In this document: positions 12,673-23,211 of the stretch, one piece after another
Position numbering within the stretch: the stretch's first letter is position 1
Layout of the letters: each line of letters starts with the position of its first letter
Source: Cokeromyces recurvatus
Lineage: Eukaryota > Mucoromycota > Mucoromycetes > Mucorales > Mucoraceae
Reading direction: 5' to 3'
Assembly: GCF_025118155.1 (NCBI RefSeq)
Contig: NW_026251400.1
Location: forward strand, 620,001-684,000
Length of the DNA stretch: 64,000 nt
Position numbers and translations under genes: made by a program
Notes under the pieces: generated by a model
Told to the model about the DNA's origin: nothing
Databases searched by the model: none
Seen by the model: only the letters and a program-made list of their open reading frames with translations

Positions 12673-13513
12673 AGAGAGAGAGAGAGAGAGTGAAAGAGAA
12701 ACATAAATAGAAACTTATCTATCTTTTATAGTTTATATTCTTCTTGGTATTCCTCTAATTTTGATTGCTTTACACTATATTCCATGGATTTATGTTGCCG
12801 GTAATCAGCGTAAAACCACTATGGCTACAGCTATAGTATTTCTCTTTCTTTTCACAGTTTGTTCGTCTCTCCAACCTTTTAATACCACTTGGTCTCCTAA
12901 TAAGCTTGTTTTTAAACAAGAATATAATTCAGGAGATGCTTTATCTACTGTTTTTATTTCTACGGCTACAGCTATTCATTCCATCTTAAAGAATACCCTG
13001 CCACCTTATGAATATCAAACTTTACAATGTGAACCCTTTAAAAGATACTTGACACGCTGCAGTTATCAAACTGGTTTATTGCCTAAATATGCTAGCAACT
13101 CCACATTGAATGAATTTAGTTTATCTGAAATCAGAAAGACATGTAACGATACCGTATGCCTTTCCTCTGGCTCTTTTACATCGAAGAATAGTTTAATGTG
13201 CCGTATCCATTTTGACTATGATGAGAGTCAAGCTACTGTTCAGCATGCATGGATAAATGGAAGAGAGATAAAAGACAATAATATTTCTGCTCTGATTAGT
13301 TACGTGAATGATTATGAGAAGCCTGTTGATTTTGCTATTGAACATCATTCTACCTTATCTATAAAGGCAATGTTTGGTTGCTTTTATGACGAATGGACAC
13401 AATTGGAGATTCCTGCCTTTACTAACTTACGTGATAGTTTACCTGAAAATGCCATCTTATTAATTCGTGGACAAGGCTTAGCCTATGCTCACTACACAAA
13501 TATTACTTTATAA
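10615..13513 (+). CDS. M28-family membrane metallopeptidase (ERMP1/Fxna, yeast Pff1-like)
   Basis: Six exons: 10615-11017, 11098-11190, 11248-11451, 11526-11667, 11735-12618 and 12732-13513, all GT-AG and phase-consistent, giving 835 aa, a normal length for this family. A short cytosolic N-terminus is followed by one membrane segment (about residues 28-48), then a luminal M28 peptidase domain. Zinc-site motifs are present: LINAHYDSVPTS (His, about 164), DNGMG (Asp), NFEEGG (Glu pair, about 208), SDTDYSVF (Asp, about 282) and SHYHTPLDD (His, about 305). Several hydrophobic helices (about 350-600) and a second luminal domain follow. Known role of the family: ER or vacuolar membrane zinc aminopeptidase of unknown physiological substrate. 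Three exon joins restore conserved motifs exactly (HYD, LEGAGAGG, KSDTDY), which supports the splicing. Intron 5 contains a 38-A run. Confidence 0.9.
12632..12690. repeat. Poly(A)38 plus (GA)n inside an intron
   Basis: An uninterrupted A-run of about 38 nt followed by about ten GA units lies inside the last intron (12619-12731) of the metallopeptidase gene. Read through, it would add a false poly-Lys/Arg-Glu tail. Confidence 0.9.
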
Positions 13514-13583
13514 TAAAAATTTAAAGCATTGATTATTAATTCTTTTTTTTTTCTTTTTTTTTTTCATTATTGAATTTTTAATC

Positions 13584-14710
13584 ATGGTATCAGCTCGTAA
13601 AAGAAAAGAAGGTAGTAAATTAAGAAGAGCATTCAAGTTAATCATTTTGATACTTTGAGATCAAATTATGTATTTATTGACGTTTATTTTATTTTTCTTT
13701 AATTACACTGTAATGTAGTTTCATACCATGAATCTGAAAGTGATAGCGACTTTGAGAGCATTCAAGAATCGCACAGTCGATCATCAAAAAAGAATTCCAC
13801 AACTTCCAATTCGAAAAAAAAACCTGCTAAACGAACAAAAAGAGAACATTCAAAGATAGTAAATAACAATGAAGAAAAATCGACAGAACTTTTGAATGAT
13901 GACAAAGCAAAACTTTTATCAAAAGCAAGTAAAAAAGACGATGATACAAACAATGTTGAAATCATTTCTGAACAACACATCAATCCAGGAAAAATTGTTA
14001 TACCTCGACCTAAGGGTTGTCCATTTGCTGATTCTATTTCACCTGATACACTTGAATTTTTGGCAGAGCTTGCAGAAAACAATGACAGAGATTTTATGCG
14101 ATTAAGAGCTAAGGAATGGGCAAAAGCTAAAAAAGATTTTGTGGATTTTTGTGGATTGATTATGACAGAACTACATGAGGTGGACCCTTCCACTCGATTA
14201 GAGGAAGGCAGTAAAGCTATGTACCGTCAGAATCGGGATGTACGATTTTCAAATGATAAAAGCCCTTACAAGACAAATCTTAGCGCAGGGTTTTCACGAA
14301 CGGGCCGTAAGTCTTTGGATGCAAGCTATTTTATATCTATAAAACCCGGTAATAAGTCTATTGTAGCGGCAGGTATGTGGCAGCCAGATTCAGCACGATT
14401 AGCTAATATGCGCTCGAGTATCATTCGTGATGGAAACCTCTTAAGAGAGGCGCTTTCGACAGATGCTATTAAAGAGCTTTTTGATGGTAAATGTGGTCAT
14501 GAGGTTCTATGTACTGAAGATAAACTTAAAGTTGCGCCTAAAAATATCGCTAAAGATCATCCAGAAATAGAGTTATTAAGATTCCGTACATTCGCTGTAT
14601 CTAAATCATTTACAGATGAAGAAGTTGTGAGTCCAGGATTTATGGATAAAGTGATGGATGTATTTGAAGCATTAGTACCATTTGTGACTGTTATTAATGC
14701 ATGGATTTAA
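13584..14710 (+). CDS. DUF2461 (TIGR02453) domain protein
   Basis: Two exons, 13584-13611 and 13719-14710, 339 aa. The 9-codon first exon ends in phase 1 and joins to VSYHESESDSDFES. Residues 1-115 are charged, Ser/Lys-rich and probably disordered (nuclear-like). From about residue 115, TLEFLAELAENNDRDFMRLR starts the DUF2461 domain, including YRQNRDVRFSNDKSPYKTN and the late GFMDKVMDVFEALVPF segment. The family is widespread in bacteria and fungi with no established biochemical role. The gene lies 70 bp downstream of the metallopeptidase stop on the same strand and converges on the XPB-like gene. Confidence 0.85.
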
Positions 14711-14912
14711 TGTACTTTTATATAAAATAAAATAATAGATACATGTGTATAGTTTTATTTATTGATGTTATTTTTTCTTTTTTTTTAAAAAAAAAAAAAA
14801 AAAAAAAAAGAGTCTATATATTTAAAACCATTATTTATGCATACCTCTCCTTCTTTCTCCCTCCCTCTCTATATAAATATATACATGTATATATATATAT
14901 ATATATATTTAT
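14711..14912. other. Convergent intergenic spacer, poly(A) and (TA)n
   Basis: Short 3'-3' spacer between the DUF2461 and XPB-like genes. It contains an A-run at about 14,788-14,809 and a (TA)n run at about 14,890-14,908. It presumably holds both 3' UTRs. No gene. Confidence 0.7.
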
Positions 14913-16694
14913 TTATCGCTTTCTCTTTGAACCAGTTGCACCAGAAACATTACCAGGTTCAGAAGCAAGTTCCTCTTCATCTTCTTCTACTTGATAATTC
15001 TTTAGGTTAGTTAAAAAGTGGATCAATTGCTTTTCTTCTTCTTCAGAGGCATAGGGACGTGTACAAACCCCTTTGACAGTACAGGTAAGAGGATCAGTCT
15101 TTACTTCATCGTCATCAGGACTAGAATTATCACGATGTGCTTCTACTTCCCATCCGCCTTCTTCTTCTTTACCCACTTTCCAAATTTGATATCCATAACC
15201 ACAATCTTCTTCTAAAAACTGGCGACGCTTCTCTGAAAATGTGACTTCATGTGTATCATTTGTAACGAGCGTATAAAATCTTGAATAAAAGCCCTTTTCA
15301 TTTCTTTTTTTAGCACGTAAGACGCGACCTAAACGCTGTGCTTCTTGACGACGAGAGCCAAAATGAGAAGAGACTTGAATGAGGACTGTAGCTGCAGGCA
15401 AATCAAGGGAAGTATCACCAATACGGGATAAAAAGAGCGTATTAATTTGTTTTGCTTTAAGTGATCTACGGGCTGCAACTTGATTCCAAGTGAGTTCTTC
15501 ATCTGTTTCAGGTACATCAATTTGAAAACGAGCTAGAAGCTGGCGTGCCTCTTCTGTAGGAGTACCACCATAAATAAAAGGACGGTTTATCTTTTCAGCA
15601 TACAACTTCAGAGCATCAATATGATCACAATAAACAAGGACTTTATCTCCTTTAAACTCATGATACTGAATTAGGCGTTGACAGATTTGCATTTTCTTTG
15701 GATTAAGAATGGCTAATAAACTTTTAAGATGATGTCCATGACCTAATAATCCTCCTCCCTGTGTCTGTATGCTTTCATGGGCCTTATGTACATGAGGTGT
15801 CATATCTGCTTCGATTTGTGTACAAATAACTTTTGCAATATAACCTTTATCTGCCAACTCTTTCCATTTAGCATGATATAAAGTAGGACCTACTAATGTT
15901 TCCAAATCACCAATACGTTCATCCTCACGTAACATCGTGGCTGTTAAGCCCAAACGAACTTTAGTCTTAATTTTTGAAATAGCTTTAGCAAAATTATTAG
16001 CAGGCACACAATGCACCTCATCAAGAATAATTAACCCCCATTCAGTTTTATCAATAAAGTTGCTCATACGCTTAGAGTCTGCAGTTCGATTCTTATTTTC
16101 AACAAGCATGGTATAGGTTGTAAAAAGAACACCAGAGGGCCCATTATAGGGCCATTTTTTAGCACCGGCAAACATTCCGGTCTTAGATGCCATCAATGTC
16201 GTAAATCGTAAAAATTCTTTACAGAATTGTTCCGCAGCAATGATGGTAGAACAAACAACTAATACAGGTTTTTGTATAGCACATGCAACCAAGATAGATG
16301 TTAAAGTCTTACCAGCACCACAAGGTAAGACAATAATACCTGATCGGGCGAAATGCTTAGTAGGATCAGGATCAGAGGTATCAACGATTGCTTCAAGAGC
16401 TTCACGTTGGTAAGGACGAATTTCAACTTCAGGTCTTAAAGGTAATTCTAACATATTACAAGTTTTATCTGAATTGAAAACATAATCAGGCAAGGCGGAT
16501 TTAGGTTTAGTCATACGAGGCTTAGATGCAGATAATGTAGTCTTGATTTTCTTGTCAGGTGGAGATAGTGATTGCTTTATGGATCCTTCACTTTCTTTTT
16601 TATTTTGCTCATTTGCTTCTCTTTGTCTTTGAAGATATGCTAGCATATCAGCATATTGTTGTTTTCGTTCCTTATCATTAGTTGACATGAACAT
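14913..16694 (-). CDS. XPB/Ssl2-like superfamily 2 DNA helicase, N-terminally short
   Basis: Single-exon gene, 593 aa. Helicase motifs are intact: RPYQREAL (about 93-100), Walker A LPCGAGKT (123-130), DEVH box (225-228), TAT (251-253) followed by the XPB-type RED motif (REDER, 256-260), and motif VI SRRQEAQRLGRVLR (447-460). The most similar family is XPB/Rad25, the 3'-5' translocase of TFIIH and nucleotide excision repair. True XPB proteins are usually about 780-850 aa with a large N-terminal domain before the DNA-damage-recognition and helicase parts. Here only about 90 residues precede the helicase, mostly a charged helix, and only 290 bp separate the start from the next gene, so missing exons are unlikely. 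It also has an insertion at about 391-415. It is therefore probably a paralogue rather than the TFIIH subunit. ATGs at residues 1 and 3 are both possible. Confidence 0.85.
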   Translation of the reverse strand: MFMSTNDKERKQQYADMLAYLQRQREANEQNKKESEGSIKQSLSPPDKKIKTTLSASKPRMTKPKSALPDYVFNSDKTCNMLELPLRPEVEIRPYQREALEAIVDTSDPDPTKHFARSGIIVLPCGAGKTLTSILVACAIQKPVLVVCSTIIAAEQFCKEFLRFTTLMASKTGMFAGAKKWPYNGPSGVLFTTYTMLVENKNRTADSKRMSNFIDKTEWGLIILDEVHCVPANNFAKAISKIKTKVRLGLTATMLREDERIGDLETLVGPTLYHAKWKELADKGYIAKVICTQIEADMTPHVHKAHESIQTQGGGLLGHGHHLKSLLAILNPKKMQICQRLIQYHEFKGDKVLVYCDHIDALKLYAEKINRPFIYGGTPTEEARQLLARFQIDVPETDEELTWNQVAARRSLKAKQINTLFLSRIGDTSLDLPAATVLIQVSSHFGSRRQEAQRLGRVLRAKKRNEKGFYSRFYTLVTNDTHEVTFSEKRRQFLEEDCGYGYQIWKVGKEEEGGWEVEAHRDNSSPDDDEVKTDPLTCTVKGVCTRPYASEEEEKQLIHFLTNLKNYQVEEDEEELASEPGNVSGATGSKRKR

Positions 16695-16982
16695 TTTTTA
16701 CTTTAAAAAAAAAAAAAGGGAAGAGAGAGAGAGAAATACACTTTTTTTTTAAAGTAAAAAAAAAAATCTTAACTATAATACGGCGTTTAAAATTTGCTAA
16801 AAAGAAACTTAAAGAATTCTTCAGGGCCATTTATCAGTAAGAGGAATAATAGTATAACACAATGTAATGAGCTGATCATATTTATGTTTTATACAAAGAT
16901 GTTCGTTTTTTTTTTAATGAATTATGATTGACATGAGAAAAGGAAAAATAAAAGATAATGCATTGAATATATACAAAAAAAA

Positions 16983-18720
16983 TTAAATAGAAGTGAAAAG
17001 CTTCTTTTCAAATGAATGAAGGCCATGAACGCCACCTTCTAATTGAGCAGCAGCAGTTCTCTTTTCAAAACGAACAATACCATTGTAGACATTTTCATGG
17101 AATTGTGTAACAGATTGACAGCCAATATCTTGGAAAGAGTGTTGAACACCAGTAATAAGATAAGAAAGATACTTACGAGCAGAGCCCTTATCAATAACAT
17201 TACCAACAACACCTTGGGCGACCTTAACGCTATCACCTTCAGAGAAGTAACGCTTAGTGGCAGCATTACCATCTTTACCACCAGAGGTGTTATTCATGGC
17301 ATCGATAGAACCCATACCACGATAACGCTTAAGACGTTGACCTTCATGATAAAAGTATTCACCAGGTGTCTCATTAGTACCTGCAAGAAGACCACCCATC
17401 ATGACAGCACTAGCACCCAAAGCTAAAGCCTTAACGATGTGACCGACATTACCAATGCCACCATCAGCAATGGTAGGAACACCAAAGCGACGAGCAAATT
17501 CAGAAACACGATAGACAGCAGTAGCCTGAGGGCGGCCACAGGCCATCACTTCTTGAGTGATACAGATGGAACCAGAGCCCATACCGATACGGAGACCATC
17601 AGCACCAGCTTCAATCAAGTTAGCAGCTTGCTCACGGGTAACAACATTACCAGCAATGACTTCCAAGTTGGGGAAAGTTTGCTTAATCCAGCGAAGCATT
17701 TCGATTTGATAAATAGAGTTACCTTGAGAAGAATCAAGAACAACAACATCAAGACCAGCTTCAACAAGAAGGGCAAGACGATCTTTATCATCTGGACGAG
17801 TACCGATGGCTGCACCAACGAGAAGTTGCTTGGAATCGGAGGACTTTGAAGCTAAAGGATAGTGAAGGTTCTTGAGAAGATCAGAGCGAGATAACAAGGA
17901 AACAAGACGACCTTCTTCATCAACAATAGGCAATTTACCCTTCTTGGAAGAACGAAGGATTTCGTTAGCCTTTTGAAGAGTAATACCCTTCTTAGCAACA
18001 ACTAATTCTGTGCTCATCACTTCTTTAAGTAAAGTAGTCTCATCCTTATGGAATTGAATATCGCGGGCAGTAACAATACCAACTAATTTATCATGTAATT
18101 TTCCATTTTCTACCCATTTACATAATAATAGTATTAACTTTTTCCACTCCAATAAATATTATTTCTTTTTATACAACTACTTTTGTGTTACCTGTAATAG
18201 GAATACCACAGAATCCCTTTTTCTCTTTGATAGCTTTGACATCTGCGACTGTATGTTCAGGAGAAAGGACAACAGGATCGACAATGAAACCGTTTTCAAA
18301 CTTCTTTACTTTACGAACCATTGCAGCTTGATCTTCAGCTGAACAGTTGTGATGGATAATACCGATACCACCCATTAACTAATATATTGGCAAAAAAAAA
18401 AGTTATAAGTGATGAAATCATACAAGTTAAACACAGTACTGTAAACTACTTACGGCCATTGAAATAGCCATTTCGGATTCGGTAACAGTATCCATAGGGG
18501 AAGATAAGAAGGGGGTCTTTAAACTAATCTTTTTTGTGATATGAGACTCAAGAGAGGCCTTGCTAGCATCGAAATCAATGAAACCGGGAAGGATCAAGAA
18601 ATCGTTGTAAGTCAAACCACCACTAAGTTGTTCGTCCATAAGGCTTTCAACAGACAAACCATCCTTAGATTTGTATTCGGCTAAGTAGCTATTGGCCTTC
18701 TTGTAATCTAAAACAGACAT
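16983..18720 (-). CDS. IMPDH: Inosine-5'-monophosphate dehydrogenase
   Basis: Exons 18720-18454, 18378-18192 and 18109-16983 on the minus strand, 526 aa, matching the usual fungal length. It oxidises IMP to XMP with NAD+, the committed step of guanine nucleotide synthesis. N-terminal [13 protein letters not shown], catalytic-barrel start SSPMDTVTE, and the join [14 protein letters not shown] across intron 1 are diagnostic. Two CBS motifs occupy about residues 115-235 ([21 protein letters not shown]). The active-site loop [12 protein letters not shown] carries the nucleophilic Cys at about residue 334, and the flap GMGSIDAM is present. The gene lies 147 bp downstream of NOP12 on the same strand. 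Confidence 0.97.
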
Positions 18721-18867
18721 TATTTAGATAGTTTAGAAAAAAAATTTTTTTTTTAAAAAAAGACGTAGAAAAGAAGAAAATTACATAAAAATTTTTTTAT
18801 TTATTTATTAAGACTCTAAATGGCGGAAGAAAAATTTTTTTTTGAGAACTGCGTTAAAGGTTTCAGC

Positions 18868-20157
18868 TTATTTTTTGCCGCTCTTTTTAACGATTCTTTT
18901 TTTGCTAGTCTTCACGATTTTGAACTTTTTACCATTATCCTTTACAGCACGAGTACCTTCAAATCGTTTAGCAGTTGGTAGAGCCTTACCAGACTTGTTA
19001 GACTTGCCAAATGGCTTTTTGCCTTTTGTTTGCTTAGTTTTCTTTGTTTCTCGTACACCACCTTCTGATACGGGTATCTTGCAACGTTGAATGCGAATCT
19101 TTGTCTTTTTACGGAACTTTTTATCAGTTAATGCTAATGCTGCCTCAACACTATCACGATCAATAAATTGCACATAACCGATGCCTTTACCAATATTAGT
19201 CTTTGCATCTCGAATCACTCTTACAAATTCGATCTCTCCACAGTCTTTGAAAAACTCCCAAAGCTCTTCATCCTCAACGTCAAATGGCAAAGCGCCCAAA
19301 AAGACAGAGCGTTTACGGTCATGTTGTTTACTCTTTGAGGCACCATCTACACGTAAATGCTTATCCATAAATACAATACCATTTAATTTACATGCTTCAT
19401 CAGCAGACTCCTTTGTTTTAAATACAATATAAGCATTTAAAGCTTCTCTATCAGGATGAAGTTTTCTGGCAAGAAAAGCAGCTTTACGATTCATAGGTTG
19501 AGCAAAGGCAATAGATCTAAAACGAATCGACTCTATTTTACCACATTCAGCAAAGCGTGCTTTTAATTGTTTATAACCTTCCTACATGAACAAATAAGAT
19601 ACCATTATAGATAAAGAAAAAGCAAAAAAAAAAAAAAAGAAAAAGTACAAATTTTATTACCTTTTCAATACATTCGGTCGTCAAATTACCAACAAAAACA
19701 GTTCGTAATTCCTTTTCAGCAAGTTCTTCAGGAGTTAATGTCTTTTTAACTTTCTTTTTCTTTTCATTTTCTTCCTCCTCTTCTGCTTTTCTCTATATGT
19801 GGACTACTAAGTTACAAAAAGCAATGTGTAAATTAAACAAGACTTACCTTTTGAGCAATCAATTCTTTAGCTTTCTTAAAACCTAAATATGCTCTTTGAC
19901 CATCTTTCTTTTCTTGATTCTTATTTTTTTTGGTAGCTTTTGCAACAAGTTGCTCTGTAAGAATAGGCTTAATAGCTATCTCACTTTTACCGGCCTAAAT
20001 ATGTATACATATATTTATGTATGTGTGTGTGTGTGTGTGTGTAATTAGAATTTGTATGAATGCTATTTGTTTTATAGAAAAAAAAAATTACAGATTTCTT
20101 AAACAAATCATCTAAATGGCTGTCCACTTTTGTTGTTGAAGGCAGTAAACTACTCAT
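18868..20157 (-). CDS. NOP12: NOP12-like nucleolar RNA-binding protein (RBM34 family)
   Basis: Exons 20157-20092, 19994-19848, 19792-19661 and 19581-18868, all phase 0, 352 aa. The basic N-terminus is followed by two RRM domains. RRM1 begins at TVFVGNLTTECIEK and ends at KHLRVDGA; the long insertion with RSIAFAQPMNRKAAF inside it is characteristic of the Nop12/RBM34 family. RRM2 begins at RSVFLGALPFDVEDEELWEFF and includes GKGIGYVQF. The C-terminus is very Lys-rich (nucleolar-type). Known role: 60S ribosomal subunit assembly and pre-25S rRNA processing. The first intron contains a (GT)n run. Confidence 0.9.
20022..20042. repeat. (TG)n microsatellite in NOP12 intron 1
   Basis: About ten TG dinucleotides (minus-strand sense: AC) located between NOP12 exons 1 and 2. 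Confidence 0.85.
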
Positions 20158-20985
20158 TTTATACTCCTTTATTTTTATTTTATTTTTTTTTAAAAAAAAA
20201 AGAAAAAAAAAGAAATAAAATGAAATAAAGTAAAGGGGAGCTCTCGGTGTGACTGCATTGTGGCTTACTTTCATGGTTGTAGATTTTAATGCAAAAACGC
20301 ATAAATCAGCATGACAGATTTTGTAATAGAAACGACTTTCATTTTAATAATGCAACAATAGAAAAAAAAAACAAAACAAAAGCAGCAAAGAGACATCATT
20401 AAAATGTTTTTTTAGTTTGTTTTTACATTAAACTTGTACGTTAGGTTTTATTTTTCTTTGAACGATTTTTTTTTCTTTTACAAATCAAATCTTCATATTG
20501 AGGTATTTTTTTTTTATTTATGAATAGAGTCAAGCTGCTGTATTTATTGTATTTGTGATATTAAGAGGAAATTTGTTCTTTAAATTGAGACATGTAAAGT
20601 AAGTTCGTAATGGGCAATAACAACAATGCAGTAGAGCATGAGTAAGTTCTTAATGATTATTTTCTATGCATCTGTAAGTAATGATTGATGGGAATGAACA
20701 GTAGATGTATCTTTTTATATACAAATGTGTAGAATTTACTTTATTTTTTATAATTTTAATGTTATTAACTATGTGTAATAACTCCCTATTTTTTCATATA
20801 TTAATAGAGTTAATAATTACACATAAAAATATTTACCTTATTAAAGTAAAATGATCATCATACATCAAATGTGGAAAGTCACAATACATATTAAAACGGA
20901 GAAGGAGCTTCTTCATGTTTTCCTTCTTATTTCTTTTTCTTCCTTCCCTTTATTTTTTTTTTTTTTATTATTTTACATTTATACG
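20158..20985. promoter_or_regulatory. Divergent intergenic region, NOP12 and DUF1749 hydrolase
   Basis: About 830 bp between two divergently transcribed genes, rich in A/T tracts, with T-runs just upstream of both starts. It presumably holds both promoters. I see no specific operator or conserved element that I can name, and no gene. Confidence 0.5.
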
Positions 20986-21965
20986 ATGAAATTTCCTGGA
21001 GAGCTATTTACTTATGACGAGGAAGATCGTTTAACGGCTTTTGAGTGCGGCTCAATTGACAGAGATAAAGTAGTTGTATTTATTGGAGGATTAGGTGATG
21101 GATACAATGCTGTACCTTTCCTTGAGCCTCTGTTTGAAACAGTTCTCGATAAAAAAGGTTGGTCCCTTATTCAGGTTCAACTAAGTTCAAGTTATCAAGG
21201 ATATGGCATAAATAATTTACAAACGGACGTTGAAGAGCTTGATAAGCTTGTTTATCATTTGAAAACATATCGTGGAAAGAAAACCATTGTACTTCTTGGG
21301 CATTCAACAGGTATATATATATATGTATTTGGAAACAAACTAATATATTATTACTAAATATCTTATTGCTTTCTATTATAGGCAGCCAAGATTGCTATTG
21401 GCATAACAAGTATGGGAAAACAAATCAAGATATAGCCAGTTATATTTTACAAGCTCCCGTATCTGATCGAGAATATTTTCAAGCCAATCTAGAAAACTTT
21501 CAATTTTATGTCGATATGGCTATCAACTATAGAAGAGAAGGTAAAGGAGAAGAATTACTGCCTAGAGATAGTCTTTTTGGAACACCTATCACTGCTAATC
21601 GTTTTTACTCACTCACTGTTAAAGGGTAAGCTTTATATGTGTATATGTATAGCATTTGGGATTATAATAATCTATATATAATTTATAGAGGTGATGATGA
21701 CGTGTTTTCGACTGATTTATCTGATGAAGAAATCAAGAAACTCTATGAAAACGTGAATAGACCTATATGCTGGATTTATTCCGAAAACGATGAATTTTAT
21801 GTTAACAAAGTTGAAAAGCAATCAGATGTTATGCAGAGATTTCAAAATATATGCTCTGCTATTAAAGAGACTCACATTATTCCCAATGGTGATCATTCAA
21901 TTACTAGAAAAGATTCACAAATTGCTTTTTGTAAAGTAATTGATGATTTTTTAAATAAATATTGA
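20986..21965 (+). CDS. DUF1749 alpha/beta hydrolase
   Basis: Exons 20986-21310, 21382-21625 and 21689-21965, 281 aa. The start MKFPGELFTYDEED was chosen because an upstream in-frame ATG at 20851 only adds a T-tract-encoded hydrophobic leader. The fold is an alpha/beta hydrolase: strand VVVFIGGLGDGYN, nucleophile elbow GHSTG (Ser107, interrupted by intron 1 after the last G), catalytic-His region NGDHSI near the C-terminus, and an acidic residue in IYSENDEF. The DUF1749 family includes fungal siderophore (fusarinine/triacetylfusarinine) esterases of the SidJ type. Whether this member hydrolyses siderophores is not shown by the sequence. Confidence 0.85.
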
Positions 21966-22070
21966 AAATGGAGTTTGAATTGCATACACATAGTAGACCT
22001 TATTTTATTGCATTTTATTTTATTTTATTTTATTTTTATTTTTTTAGAAAAAAAAATATTTTTTTAAACA

Positions 22071-22553
22071 ATGGTATGCAAGAAATGTGAAAAGAAACTA
22101 ACTGCATTAGCAGCACCAGATAAATGGAAAGAAGGGTCAAAAAACGCTGTTGGTAAAATTATATGTTTATCTGTAAGAATTCAGCTACATTATTATTCAT
22201 TTCATTTAAAAATAGTCGGCTCATCGGGAAGAAAATTAAATCAAAACAAATTACTATCCAAATCTGCAAAGTCAAGGTAGAATAATTTTCTTATTTACAC
22301 ACACACATGCACACAGTGTATAAATTACTTACTATTTTTTCTTAGGTATACACCTCTTGGAAATAACTGTAAGCTTTGCAAAGCTAGAGTACATCAAGAA
22401 AAAGCACATTACTGTCAAGGTAATTATTATTATTATTATTTTGTTTAAACTAAAATAAAAATATAAATAGATTGCGCATATAAGAAAGGGATTTGTGCAA
22501 TGTGTGGTAAACAAATACTCAACACAAGCTCTTATAAACAGTCAACCACATAA
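22071..22553 (+). CDS. CRIPT: CRIPT, Cys-rich zinc-binding small protein
   Basis: Four exons: 22071-22152, 22216-22276, 22346-22419 and 22471-22553, 99 aa, almost exactly the length of animal CRIPT (101 aa). MVCKKCEKKL, SSGRKLNQNK, RYTPLGNNCKLCK, HYCQDCAYKKGICAMCGK and the terminal NTSSYKQSTT match the family along the whole length. Four CxxC pairs fit two zinc sites. Known role: first described as a PDZ-binding microtubule-associated protein and now regarded as a spliceosome-associated factor; in fungi the PDZ role is unlikely. The tiny exons assemble in phase without any unused base. Confidence 0.95.
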
Positions 22554-23211
22554 ATGAAATAATAATAATAAAGGTGCTGAATAACATTTTTTTTTTATTG
22601 GAAGATATACCGAATTCAGCAATCACATTAAAGCAATCGATTTTTATTTACAAGAGCTACTTTATTTTATAAATTATCGGCGTAATAATGGATTAACAAG
22701 TTAAAATGCTGCATAAAAAAAATAGTTGGAATAATGCTATACAAATTTTGATAAAAATTTACATTAAACAAATGCTAGAAAAGAATAAGAAATTAGTTGA
22801 ATATTCAAACTTGCAAAAGTGTTTTGATGGATTTAAGTAATATATCGTCTTCTATAGGATTGTTAGAGTAAAAAAAAAAAAAAAAAAAAAAAAAAAGGCT
22901 TTGAATGACTAATATACTAAAATTAAAGATAATAAGTTCGTATTGGTAAATATGATATTTTTGGTCCAGTCACTAAAGGATAAAATGAACTCCAAAAATT
23001 GACTTAATAGTGAAATGTAAAGATGTGAGTTAGAATATGAGATAATATTATTAAGAAATAGAAAATCTATGATGATAGCTGCATTTGTATCGTTATGAAA
23101 AATTGATGTTTCTTTAACACAAGCAAGGCTCTACCTATTTGCGTAATACAATACGTCCAAATAGCAGCTTTCTTTGAAATAACAATAAATCCTATTTTAT
23201 TTTATTCCAAG
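22554..23211. other. Intergenic spacer
   Basis: AT-rich DNA with a poly(A) run at about 22,870-22,896. No gene, RNA or repeat recognised. It includes the 3' flanks of CRIPT and of the polyQ gene, which converge. Confidence 0.6.

Noticed and set aside
12619..12710. Poly-Lys/Arg-Glu tail at the end of the metallopeptidase exon
   Set aside because: It is the intron poly(A)-(GA)n tract read through. A GT donor at 12,619 and an AG acceptor at 12,731 restore the family sequence.
17039..17849. Several open frames on both strands overlapping the IMPDH gene
   Set aside because: They are shadows in other frames of a well-conserved coding exon and show no domain.
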